In this document: in pieces, positions 49,806 to 62,100 of the stretch
How the letters are laid out: each line of letters opens with the position of its first letter
Position numbering within the stretch: the first letter of the stretch is position 1
Assembly (NCBI GenBank): GCA_027625915.1
Contig: JANTQA010000023.1
Location: 5,890,001-5,954,000 of the forward strand
DNA from: Anaeramoeba flamelloides
Lineage: Eukaryota > Metamonada > Anaeramoebidae
Direction of reading: 5' to 3'
Length of the DNA: 64,000 nt
The notes under the pieces: model-generated
Seen by the model: only the letters and a program-made list of their open reading frames with translations
Told to the model about the DNA's origin: nothing
Database searches by the model: none
Translations under genes and position numbers: made by a program

Positions 49806-52800
49806 TCTGAAATAATTGGGTTTTTTTTTTTATTTATTTTTTATAAATTTGAATCCTGAAAGATGATTTATCATACAATAAATTTTTGTTTTTTTTTAAC
49901 TAGAAAAAAAAAAATACTGTTTTTTAATAATAATTGGTATTTATATTTAATTTATTATCTATATATATACATACTCAATAAATTATAAAAATCTATAAAT
50001 TGTTTTGATTTTTTATTTTTCAAATAATTAATATCATAATTATAATTTCAGAACATTTCCATTTCGTTTTAATATTAATTTTTCTTCTATTGATACACCA
50101 AGCTGTTTTCTTCTATACACTATAATAAAACTCACTTTAATAACACCTTTCGCCCATTTAAAGTGCTTAAAAGTATTTAAAAGGTTTGTAATGTGTTTTT
50201 AAGTGTTTTGAAATTGTCTGAAAGCTGTTTGAAAGGGTGCAAAGATTTGTAAAAGTGAAAAGTTATTTAGCAGTGTTATTGTCATTATAACTTGGTTTCC
50301 ATATAAGTGGAAAAAAAAAATTAGTTCAAATATCAATTATTTTTTATCATTTGACTTCAAAAGAATAAATAAGAAATCTGTGGAATAATATAAATTGGGG
50401 ATAGCTAATAATGGTAGAAAGTAAATCTAATTCTATCAATATATTTTACTTGAAAATTGTAAATCCCAAATTCTTAGGGTAAGCCATTGAAAAAGTCAAC
50501 TTTACGCGTTTTGATCTCCAATTGGAAGATTCAAAGAAAAGTTCGAATATAAATCAATATATTTTTTCTACAATCATTTGTAAAACGTTCAATAACAGAA
50601 AAATAATAATCTTTAACTTAGTTGCTCTAGATCTTGCCATAAAAAAAAAATTTACAAATCAAAAAAAAATTAAAAAATAAGGTAAAAAGAACGTGAAAAA
50701 ATGATTTCAATTTTCAAATTTCCAAGAGAATTTTTATTCTAATATCCATTCAAACCCTTTAAACATATGTACTTCACCATTACAACTGGGCTCCTTTGAC
50801 TGAAAAATAGCTTATTATGAGATTTCAAGCATAAAATTAAAAAAAAAAAGAAATAAAATAAATAGAATGATAAAATTGATTTTAAAAAGAAATATTGCAA
50901 CTTAACACATTTTATTGTAAATAGTTACAGTAATCGTTTTTAAACTAGTGGGTTAATCATCTATCATTGAAATTTTGTATAATGTGTTTGCATCAAATGA
51001 AATGTGAAAAAAAAAAAAAAATTAATTTTTTTGTCTAATTTCAAAACCAATATTCTTTTTATATAATGGGATGTAAGCTATTTCCAAGAAAGTGGGGCAG
51101 TTTTATTTTAAAATATCTCTTTTAAATCCAATCTTCAAAAAAATATTAAAACATCCAAAATTATTAACTACCATTTATAGATTCTTGATAACAATTCATT
51201 TTGTTTCTCAGTATTGTATTACATAAATAAAAAATATTAAAATTTCTGATCTTGATTTTATCTGATATATTATAGAGGTGATAATTGGTGTTTATAATTT
51301 TCTTTTTGATCGAAAAAACTGTTTCCATAACTTTTTTAATCTCAACAAATTTACAAATAGAATTGAAAGAATATAACTGCATTTTATTGTTTAAAAAATC
51401 ATTTACACAATTTCAATTTTTCAGTTTTTTATTGAAATTGGTCGTACCTTGTTTTCACCAAAATAAGTGCTATTTTTTTTTTTATTTTTTGGGAATATTT
51501 CATTCTAACATATTTTGAAATAAATACCTTAGATCATTGGTTTAATCGGTATTAATATTAAACTTAATTTGGTATTGTCGATTAATAAATACCATCACTA
51601 ATAATGATGATTTTGTATGAAATGTAAAAAAAAATTCCCACACTTTTTTGGAAATACCTTATAAAAAAATTATGTAAAAAAAATTTCAAAATGTTTTTCT
51701 TGTAATAATTTTTCAAAATTAATACGGTATTTTTATGTTATATTCATGTTTAAAATGAATTTCAGAACAGAATATACATAAAATGGATTAGGGGGGGGGT
51801 AACAATCTATTTATTTTTTAAATTTACAAAATTGATAGTATTTTTCTTTTATATTTTTTACAGGATATCAATTACTGAACAAGAATTTCCAAATTGATAA
51901 GTTTTTTAAATCTAAAAATTAAAGAAGATAAATAAATGTTTTTTTTATTTGGAAAATGGAAATAATAAAAAAATTAATTTTGGATTTCCTTTTTTTGAAA
52001 GCTAATCGTTTTATCAATTATTTTCAATATTTCAGAAATAATATGTCAAAAAATCTATTGAATAATTCATTATTTTTAAAAATAATCTCAATTTATATTA
52101 CTAAAAAAAATTTTCAAGACAAATCCAATAAAGATATTTTGCAACTTTCGAGTCTGAATATTGTTAATTCAAGCTTTAAATTTGTCTCAAAATTTAGATT
52201 TTTATTCTGAAATTATTGTGTATTTTTTACTAATATATAGATCTTTTTAATTGATGGGATCGAATTATATTGCTACGAATTTACTTATAGACTTGTTGAG
52301 ATATTTAAATTATGTAACATTAAAATAATATTAATTCTAAAACAGCGAACTTAATTTTAGACTTCTCATTAGTAGATGTTAATCTCTTAAATGAAAATCT
52401 TAAAAAAAATGTTAAATTAATCTCTATGTTTGACCGTGAATGTATACAGAAAATTCAGAGAATTAACCAAAATTTTATAATTCCATCAATCAACACAACA
52501 TAAAAAATTGTGTTGGTTTTTATGATTCCTTTTATTGAGAATCCTTATAATTGAATTCATATCAACAATTTTAGGTTTTTTACAGGCTTTGAATCCAAAT
52601 TTAAATTGAAAATAATATAACTTATAGACTAATGTAGTACTTATTAATCACTTTTATCTCAAAGTTCAATAAGTAAGATTTATTAAATTTCTAAAAATAT
52701 CATTTCAAATTGACTTATTGTTTAATAAATTATCTTTGTTTTATCATAAAAGTAGAATCAACCTCAACAAATTCAAATAATTTTGGAATTATTCAAGAGA

Positions 52801-53263
52801 AAAACAACTTTTTGTTATTTCATAATTATTTTCAGAAAGGTTTTGTGACCTGAAGGGATGAAAAGAAAATAAAAAACAAATAGAAAGATTTAAAAAGTTC
52901 AGTTATAAAAAAAATAGCAAAATAATCGAACTTTGAAATTTTGACAAAAATTATAATTCTCTGAACCAAAGAATTTATGTAGTACTTGGAAACTTGAAAT
53001 GAAATCTCTAATTTTTGGGGATCAGAATAAGAGATTTTGGAACAATCCAAGATTTTAGAATCCCTTTTAAGAAAATACAAAAAAATCTCAACTGAAAAAA
53101 AAAAATTCACAACATAAAGGAAAGTGAATTCTTTCTACTCACAAAGGAAAGTTCGAAACTTTTGAATATTTGTGAAGTAAAAATATAAATTGACATTTTT
53201 ATTTTTTTTAAACCCTTCCTAATATTAACAGGAGAATTCTCTTTAACAAAAACCAAATTAAAG
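49806..53263. other. Gene-poor spacer with one TIR element
   Basis: Contains the element at 50287-50817. An open segment at about 52359-52503 follows a T-rich AG and reads SLVDVNLLNENLKKNVKLIS; it could be a stray exon but has no partner. Nothing else supportable. Confidence 0.5.
50287..50817. mobile_element. CAGTCAAAGG-family TIR element, copy B
   Basis: The right end (50727-50817: aatatccattcaaacccttt, then aaacatatgta, then ctcctttgactgaaaaatag) is the inverted counterpart of the start of copy A at 47706. The left end (ataacttggtttccatataa, then gtgg) matches, inverted, the right end of copy A. It is about 2 kb downstream of copy A and in the opposite orientation, so the two could pair. 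Confidence 0.7.
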
Positions 53264-53887
53264 ATGCTTGAAAAAATTTGTAACACTATTTGTTTATTTG
53301 GCGTAATTGGAAGTTCAATTATTCGTGCAAAGTATCGTAACAAAAATAAATCCCAAGTTGTCCGGGATACATTGAGAACAAGGGAGCTTATTCTTTCTTC
53401 ACTAACACTGATTGCAACGTCTGCGTTGCCTGTGTTCCATAACCTGACAAATCTCTTTCAAGCTTTTTCAATTAATCTCCCAGCTTTCATTCGTATTTTG
53501 GCAATTTTTGTTTATTTGTTTGGACAATACCTCTTCGTTTTGGCACACATCACTCTTGGTACAATGTGGGCACCTCGTTTAACGATAAGAAAAGATCACA
53601 AATTAATTAGGCATGGGATCTATAGATACCTAAGACACCCAATGTATTTGGCAACGTGGATTTTGGTTTTATCGCAGGGGTTTCTTCTTTCAAATTGGGG
53701 AATTATGATCCTTGGTACAGTCGTTTGGGCGATCCAATACTTTTTAAGAATTGGTGAGGAAGAGTCCATGTTACAACAAGAATTTGGTCGGGAATACCTT
53801 GCATATAAAGAAAAATCAGGATCGTTAATCCCTTCGAATCCCTTCAAATTCTTGGCCTTTTTAGTTCAACCTTGGAAAGACTGGTAA
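53264..53887 (+). CDS. ICMT/PEMT-type integral-membrane methyltransferase
   Basis: Intronless, 207 aa, ATG at 53264. Hydrophobic segments lie at about 41-58, 72-99 and 129-160. The C-terminal half has the family signature: LIRHGIYRYLRHPMYLATW (residues 114-132, with His117, Gly118, Arg124, His125, Pro126) followed by RIGEEESMLQQEFGREYLAY (162-181, with Glu165 and Glu166). These motifs bind S-adenosylmethionine in isoprenylcysteine carboxyl methyltransferase and phospholipid N-methyltransferase relatives. Full eukaryotic ICMT is nearer 280 aa with more helices. This short form resembles bacterial-type 'isoprenylcysteine methyltransferase family' proteins, so the substrate cannot be named. Lateral origin is possible but unproven. 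GC content is well above the flanks, which supports a functional gene. Confidence 0.85.
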   Translation: MLEKICNTICLFGVIGSSIIRAKYRNKNKSQVVRDTLRTRELILSSLTLIATSALPVFHNLTNLFQAFSINLPAFIRILAIFVYLFGQYLFVLAHITLGTMWAPRLTIRKDHKLIRHGIYRYLRHPMYLATWILVLSQGFLLSNWGIMILGTVVWAIQYFLRIGEEESMLQQEFGREYLAYKEKSGSLIPSNPFKFLAFLVQPWKDW

Positions 53888-54316
53888 TTGTTTGGGTTTG
53901 TTATTCGTCAACAATAGCTTTGAAGAATACACGCTTTTTGAAAAAATAAACACTAATAATTAGGAGTAGAACATATAATTAGAACAAAAAAAAAAAAATC
54001 AATAAAAACACATTTTTTTTTCTTTTCAAAAATTTCTTTTATTTTTTTGACAACTTTTCCAAACTTGAGAACTCAAGAGCCAATTTGTGAAACCTTTTTA
54101 ATGATTGGTTGGGATACTTTTTGATCACACTGTATAATTTCACTTCTTTTCAGTTTTAAATCCTTCTTCCTTTTATTTTCTATCTTTTTTTTTTTAATAT
54201 ATTGCTTTATGAAATGATTGGAAAGAAAGTAAATTTTAGAGAATACTTAGATTGAGTAAACGTTGGGCTTGACAAGGGTGAATATCAAAAATTCAAAAAC
54301 AACAAGAAGTATCTTT

Positions 54317-54871
54317 AAGGTTTACAATCCCTGAAATTGGAAAGAAGATTATCTTGTGTTGGGGGTAGAGACTTGTTAATTTGGTTCTTAGATGATCGAT
54401 CTTGGATTTGGTATGAGTTTTATTAGTCGATCAAAATGGCAATTTTTGACATTTTATTTTTTTTTTTTTCCAAAATCCGAATTGAAGAGTGTAAGATTAA
54501 TAGATTGGTAGGCGTTTAAGAATAAATTTAAATTTTTGGGTTGTAGAAGAAAATTTTTAAATACTTTTTTGTCAATTAACTTAATGAGAAAAAAATGTTT
54601 TTTAAAAGCACCTAATAAAACCAAACCTAATTAAAATTTTCAATCTACAACCCACAAACCACATTTTTTTATAACTTAAGTTTCAGCCAATTAATCTTAC
54701 ACTCTTCATTTCTGATTTCGGAAAAAAAAAATAAATTGTCCAAAATTGTAAATTTGAACCACTTGTAAAACATATACCAAATCCAAGACTGATCAGCTAA
54801 GAACTAAATTAAATACTCACTACACCCTACAAAAGATAATCTTCTTTCAAATTTCAGGGATTGTAAACCTT
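54317..54871. mobile_element. Foldback element with about 250-bp arms
   Basis: The left arm begins AAGGTTTACAATCCCTGAAA at 54317 and the right arm ends with its reverse complement at 54871. Pairing continues through the areas of gaagattatctt, gatcttggatttggtat, gaagagtgtaagattaat and gggttgtag, with a central loop near 54575-54620. The arms are about three-quarters identical by eye, so the element is not recent. Non-coding. Confidence 0.8.
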
Positions 54872-55777
54872 ATAATTCTCTTTATTTCCACCAAAACTTT
54901 AACTCTAAGTTTCAATTTCTTGTTATTAATCCATAAGAAATTCAAAATATGAAATTATTTTATTTGAATACTTTCTCTTTTTTCTTTGTTGATTCTTTTT
55001 TGTACTGAAAAAGAATAAAGTTGTTGATATTTATTATTTGGATTCCAAAAAGTTATATAATCAAGCCAGTACATAAGTTTACTTTTATTTATAATAATGA
55101 GATATTCCAAAGAATTTGTACCTAAGTATGAAATTAAATTTAAAAAATAAATATATTGTCAACTTGATAGATTTTGAGGCATGGGGATTACTTTATCACT
55201 ATTAATGAATTGAAAAAAAAAAATAAAATAGGTTATATTTTTTTTTGAAATCTTTATATTAAATTTTAGAACAAGTGAAAAAAACTAATTTTAATTTTTT
55301 AGATGTGGGAGTTATTTTTTTAAATGTAAAAATCGGATTATATATATACCTTCAAGTTAAAGAAGGAAGAATAAAAGAAAATATATTTTTCTCTTTTTTT
55401 AATCAATTTGTATAGAGTTTTCAAAGAAATTCTTATATTTATCTTTCTTTAATTGTTGAGAAATTAAAAAAATCAAATAATGTATGAATTATTTTACCAA
55501 AGTTTCAAATTATTCAGGATTAATAAAATATTATTTAATTTTTATAAAAACACTTTATATGTGTGTACACAATATCATCATTAGATAATTATTTTATATA
55601 TATATCATACTGATTCTCATCATCTTTCGTTTTCCCATCGACCAACACATCGCACATATCACTAAATGTAGTAAAATTTGAATTTTTGTTATTTTTTTTT
55701 GGTAAAAATAAAAAAAAAAAAATGTCCTATCCAACTATATAAACCAAAATTCAAAATTTTAAATACATTTAAAATGG

Positions 55778-56150
55778 CACAAAAAATCACAATAATACAA
55801 TTTCATTCAAATTGGAAATAATTTTGATTTTCTGTAAAATATGAAAAGCTTTTTATTATCTTTTTGTTTTTTGATTTTTTCTTGATTTTTTGAATTATCG
55901 AATCTCTCTTCTTTGTTTGAGCAATAATTTTTTTGAAAGTTTGATATTAACTTAATGTTGACTTCATCAAAATATAAGAACTCAAATAAAATTAATCGAT
56001 GGTCTCTAATCATTTGATTGATCAATATTCTTAATTGAATTTAAACAAATTGATCAATACATTTTTTTTTGTTTTTCTCTCTCCAAAAAATTTAGCAACC
56101 AATGGATTTTTAAGTATTGGTATTTATTTATTCTTGTTTTTGATTTTTAA
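55778..56150. repeat. Dispersed duplicated block, copy 2
   Basis: Direct-orientation partner of about 12010-12400. Both end in a T-rich stretch after gctctctccaaaa/ttctctctccaaaa. Confidence 0.55.
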
Positions 56151-57829
56151 TCAGTTTTTTTGAGTTCAGTATTCATTTGGCCAGAATAACTGTAAGAAAA
56201 AATGTAATATTCACACCTTTAATTATTATATAATCATGGCATGGGTAGAAACATATAATTAATTTTTTCTTTCTTAATAATTTTTGAATTTGTCTGATCA
56301 CTTTATAAGGTATTTCAATAAAATTGAGTTAGTTTTATTGGAATTTCAAAAAAAGACCCTATCTGTTAGTTTATCTCTTCGTTAATTGGTAACCATAAAT
56401 TATGTTAAATATTAATTACAATTGAAACAATAGCTATGATATTAATTTCGCAATATACCCAAAAGATATTTCAAAAAAACAAAGAACAAAAAAAATTTTT
56501 TTTTGAAAACATTCAATGAGAAATTTCAATGAAGAAATGGAAATAATAAAAGGTTACAAACGATTCTTTAAATAATAAAATAGGATTTTATGTCCTTGAT
56601 TAATTGGAAAAATTGTTGAGATTATTATTATTATATTATTAATATAATCATTATATTTATTATTATTATAATTATCTAGAAAAAGGAGTATTTTTAGAAA
56701 ATTTTATCAAATAAAAAAAAAGAGAAGAAGAAGAATAATTAAAATATCAATAAATAAGAATAATATATTATAAATGAATTCGTTAAAAATGTATTCACTA
56801 TAGTTAGGTTTTCCGGTACTTGGAAGAATTAAATAAAATCTTTGATTTTACTAAACCCTTTTCAATTCTGGCAAAACCTGGCAAACTCCCAGAATTCACA
56901 GTTGGAGCAATAAAGTCATATAAACATCATCACCACATCTAAAAATTCCACAATTAATGATAAAAATAATTGAATTAAAAAAAATATGAAAACAATTTTT
57001 TAGATCAATAAAAAAATAATAAATATTAATTTTTACTTTTAAAAACTATCATATATAACCAAGATAAATTAATTTAATTTCTTTTATTTATAGAATAACA
57101 AAAGCAACTAACAAATAGAATAATAATTAAGAAACAATAAAAGATAGTTATAAGTTTACTAGTTTTTAATATTTGAATGATGATTGAGTTTAAAAAGAGA
57201 TATTTTGAAATAAATTTACCTTATATTTTAGAAATAGATAAAATACCTAAACATTTTGAATTTAAATACCCTTATAACATTTCAAAACAAAACAAAAAAA
57301 AAAAAAACAAGCTACTTAATTAAATTATAAATCATTTTTTTTTTCAGTCCAAAATTGAAAAATAAAGAGAATACAAAATTATTAGAATACCAACCTTTGA
57401 TAAAATATATTTTCTTTAATGAATTATTTTTTTATTTTGAAAGTTTGAACAATTATTATCTTTTTCTTACAAACTCAGATGGAATAGTTTTTCTAATGCT
57501 GACTTAAAAAATAAATTTTTATTGAAGACGAAATAAATTTTACTAGACTCAATAAAAATTGTTGGGAAAATATCACACCATGTTTTTTAATAAACCCATA
57601 CTTGAAAAAAAGTTAAAATTCAAAATATTTTTGAATTTTTTTTTTCTGTTCCATAAAAAATAAAGATCTCATTGAGTTCCATTTTATTTGTTATTTTATT
57701 AAATTAAACTATTTTTCATTTTTTTTTACCCACTTGATACTGTTAATGGATGTTATTTTGAGGTTTTGTCCCATTATTCTTCTCAAAAAAATATTTTCAA
57801 AGATTTTGATAAGAATCAAATTTTTCAAA

Positions 57830-58180
57830 TTTTAGATCTAAATTTTTTTTTGTTTTTCTTGCTTTTTTTTCTATTGTTTTGCTTTTTCAACTTTTTTTTT
57901 CTTCTTTTGTTATTGTTTTTTTCTTATTTTTTGAAAAATTTTTCTTTTTTGTAAAAGATCATGTGGAAAAAAAAAGATCTTGGGAAAGACAAATTATCAT
58001 TTAGAATATTGAGACTATACAAGGTCTTTTAAAATGAATTTAATTATGAGCAAAAAAATATTTTGTTAACTTTTTACAATGAAAGCTCTAAAATAAAAAA
58101 TCCATAATGCTCATTTCAATAATTATAACTTACTTTTTTTTAGGTGTTTGATTTTTTTTTTTTTAATTTTTAAAATAAGA
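57830..58180. repeat. Dispersed T-rich repeat, copy 2
   Basis: Direct-orientation partner of 18347-18700, sharing atcatgtggaaaaaaaaaga and ccataatgctcatttcaa-type words. Confidence 0.55.
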
Positions 58181-59159
58181 TTAAATTTGAAAATATTATT
58201 TGTCCAAAAAACCTCTCATAAATTACTAAAAGAGAGATTTCAGAAAAATAAAAAGGTTTTGCAACATTTTTCTTTATGTTTTTCGAGACAAAAATTCAAA
58301 CAGAAAAGATCAGATATTTTTACTAAAAATATAATTAAAAAAAATGAACTAATTATTGGTCAAATTAAAACACAGTTCTCTAAAGTTGATAAATGAGTTA
58401 TGTTTAATCAAGTTTCTTTGAATCATTGAGTAAATAATGACTCTATTGTTTTTGACAAAAAAAATATTTACTGGTTATGATTCTCTTATGATATATATAT
58501 ATATATATAGATATATTTCAGGTTTATTCTTGAATATGTTCAATATAGATATTTTGATGTGAAAAGATAATTTTTTTGAAAATCATGGGAAAAATAATTT
58601 GTTTAAAAATACAAAATTATGGTCTGTTTCATATTTCTTTTCATTCTTGTTTGTTTTTGTTTTTTCTTTTAATTTTGTGATTTCTATGAATTTTTGAATG
58701 TTTTAATTTCCCAAAAATATTATTTTTTGACCCTTCAAAGGTAAGTGAATAACCTGCAATTCTTGATTTTTGAGATTTTTTTTTTTATTATCCTTCTTGT
58801 ACCTTTGAACTCAATTAGGGAATTCTCAAGATTTCAAAATCTTTTTTGCATTTTTTTTTCTTTTCCCAAACCTTCAATATTGAAAACAATAATCAGAACC
58901 GTTTTCTAATTTAAAAAAGTATATGTGGTAATTTGTAAATCATAAAATCATAATTTTTAATATGAAACAAAAATAAAGACATATAAAAGAGAAAAGTTTA
59001 GATAGTGTTTTTTAAATTATTATTCTTAATTAGTAGCGTTATTTTGTGTTTTGTTATTGTAATAGACTTTTAAGACACAAAATTAAAGAAATTGAAAAAT
59101 TTTAAATATGTAATAACTGAAAATATATCTCTTAAATATAAAAAGAAAAAGAAAAAAAG

Positions 59160-62100
59160 TTAGTCATATTGCCAAATATAGGATTGTTCAAAACCTTCTT
59201 CTTCTGTGTATGTTGGGCAAATTTTATACATTGTGTTGTTTGTAGATTCATTCTCGAAATGTTGGTCATTTTTTCTGGCTTCGTTAACGAGGAAATTTCC
59301 AAAATATTGTGTAATCAAAATTGCATTATAATCATGTGGGATATCCTTTTCAAAAAATAATTAAAATATCGATTTTTTTTTTTTTTTAAAAATAAAAATA
59401 TTTAAAGTTAATAAATAATAAATTAAAAAATTAATTTACTTTGTTTTTTAAGAACTAAATTCATATGAAAGAAAACAGATTGAAAGAAAACATATTGAAA
59501 GAAAACAGATTGAAAGAAAGCATATTGTAAAAAAACAATAAAGTATTTTAATTTAAGTTGATCGTTTTTATTGATACTCCAATGTTTTCCAATTTTGTTT
59601 TTTTTATACTTTTCAATTTTGTCAGTTTCACTTTTCAAAAAATAAAACTGATAATTATGATCGCTTTGATTAAAATCCAATTTCTATATCATCAAACAAT
59701 TCTTTTTTGGAACTCCTTTAATTCAACTGAATTGTAATTAAAAATTTTCATTTTTGTATCATTTTTCTGTAACAGATCTTTTCTTTCTTATTTATAAGAA
59801 TCCTCTTTTGCCTTCCTTGTATTTATCGATTAGTTAGCAATTTTTTACTTTTAAATATCTTCTTATTATGATTTTGTAAATTACTATTGCTAATTAATAA
59901 CATAGGCAACATTTAAAATTTATTTTGGAAAGTGATCAAAGAGTAAACTTTTGATTTGGAAGCTTTATCTTAAATAACTTGTTGATATCCTCCAAATATG
60001 AAAAAAACAAAAACAACATATAGTATGATGGTGCGTATATAGACACAAGTAGCTAGAGAAATAGAATAGTTCATAATTCTGTGTTGAATTTTTAGAAAAT
60101 CTTTTTTTTAATTTATACCCTTGTTTTTTTTTACCTACAACATTTTAGGTAGGATTTTTGACTTTTTTATATGTCCTTAATAAAATTAAGCACTATTTTT
60201 TTCTGATTAATATTTTTCGAAATTAAGTTCATAACTTAATTCCATTAACAACTGTGATAATTTTTTTTAGAATAAAAACACTCTCAACTTTTGAATATCG
60301 AAAATATTTTTTGAAATTACTGTGCACTTTTTTATTTTTTTTTTTGAAAAATTGGGGTTGAGAAAAGTTTGAAATCAAAGAATAAGTTAATATATTAAAT
60401 TAGAATGGTTTTTCCAGAGAGTTTATCTTTTTAGTTGAACTTTTTTTTTAATTTTACCATTTATAACTAAAAAAAACATTTGAGGACCAAATTAGTGCCT
60501 TTTGTGAAAAGAAAATTCCCATAATTTAGAATTTATTTTTTGTAAATGAGTTAAAACAAGAGAGTGTATCTAAAAATATACATAATTTCAAGTTCGAATT
60601 CAATGATTTTGGCAAAACATGTTTTCAAGAAAAAGTTAAATTCAAACTTTATTTATTTTTATTTTATCATTTAGTTTTTTTAATTGTATTAATGGAAAGT
60701 ATTAGATCAGTTTTTCATTTTTAGTGTTTTTTGGGTCTTAGGGACATATTATTTCCAAAATAAAAAATAAACATAAGGTTTATTGCTTTAATGTTTAATT
60801 ATTTTATTTTCAATATTATATTCTTATTTTATTTTCAGATCAAAAAGAATTCAAATTATAGCCTAATATCGAAAAGTAATTACTTTTGAAAATAATTTTA
60901 AATTTATTAACAGGGCATTCAAATTTCATTTTCTTTTTTAAATTTTCATTTTATTTTACGATAAATTCCTCAAACTGAACTCCATAAGCACACATTTTTT
61001 GTCACTCGGTCTGACAGTGGAATTTGTTAATCTTTTCTTTTTTTAAATTTTCACAACTACAAGGTCTTGAATTTGAAGTTTGTTTTTTTGTTTTTCAATT
61101 TCAATTTGAAAAGCTTATCATTTTTTTTTCAAATTTTATAACACGTTAGAGGAAAAGAAAAAAAGAGATTTAAAACGAAATTCAAGAAATTGAATTGTTT
61201 TAGATTTATTTTGTAGGATTGAAGACAAATTACACGGATCATTGTTCCTGATCTAATATTTGGTAAAATTGAAAAATGGAAGACAGAAGATCGAAATTCG
61301 AAACAAGTAATTGATCTAGCAAATTTTTATAAATATTTTAATTTCGAAATTGTGATGATATGCAATTTTGAAAAATAATATCATTTAACGTTCGGAAAAA
61401 AAAGTTCAACACTTTTTTTTAATTGGGAACATTAATCGAACCCGAAAACAAAAAGTAAAACCATTTAAAAGAAGAAACCAATTAACTTCAAATAATAATC
61501 CATTAGATTATTTTCAATCAACCCAACAAACAAAATTTAAATCTACTTTCTTATCGAAATTGTAAAGTGGTTTTGGAGATCTCAAAAATAATCAAATTTT
61601 CGAGCATATTTTTAATAATTGATAAATCAAAGAAAAACCCATACCAAAAGGTAGTGCATTAAAAAAACTTCCATTGTGTTTAATCCTTCCGTTTCATCTT
61701 TATTTATTTATTTATTCTTTTATTAATTGATCTTACTTTTCATTTTCAGGTTCTATTAAGGTTCCCAATTAAAAACCATGTTTAAATATTTTTCTCTTAT
61801 TTCGCTTTTTTTCCCAAATGGTTACTTTTTTTTTGTTTGGCATTGAATTCTCAAACTTTTGCCTATTACTCTGCACAAATATATTTCTCAAATTTGAATT
61901 TACTGAATTACTTGTTTTGACATACATATATTTTAAAAAAGTGAATATATAAACTCCCTTTCAAAATCATTGGCCCATTAAAAATCAAATTTTAAAGAAA
62001 AATATTTTTAATAATTGAAGTTATCTATTATAATATAAAAATTTCGATTTTAATATTCAGTTCTATACTCAAGAGATATTTATTTTTCGTCTAAAAATAA

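Larger units (their letters stand above)
53888..59159. other. Gene-poor spacer with foldback and duplicated blocks
   Basis: Holds the 555-bp foldback at 54317-54871, a duplicated block at about 55778-56150, CCTAAC-type repeat words near 56810-56890, a T-rich repeat at about 57830-58180 and a TA run near 58490-58510. No gene was seen. Confidence 0.6.

Noticed and set aside
51956-52210. 84-codon plus-strand frame
   Set aside because: AT-rich codons, no domain, no clear start context; open frames of this size are expected by chance in several places at this base composition.
59423-59680. 85-codon minus-strand frame in the GGH intron
   Set aside because: The C-terminal half is a translation of the 15-bp tandem repeat and the rest has no recognised motif; it is inside an intron on the same strand.
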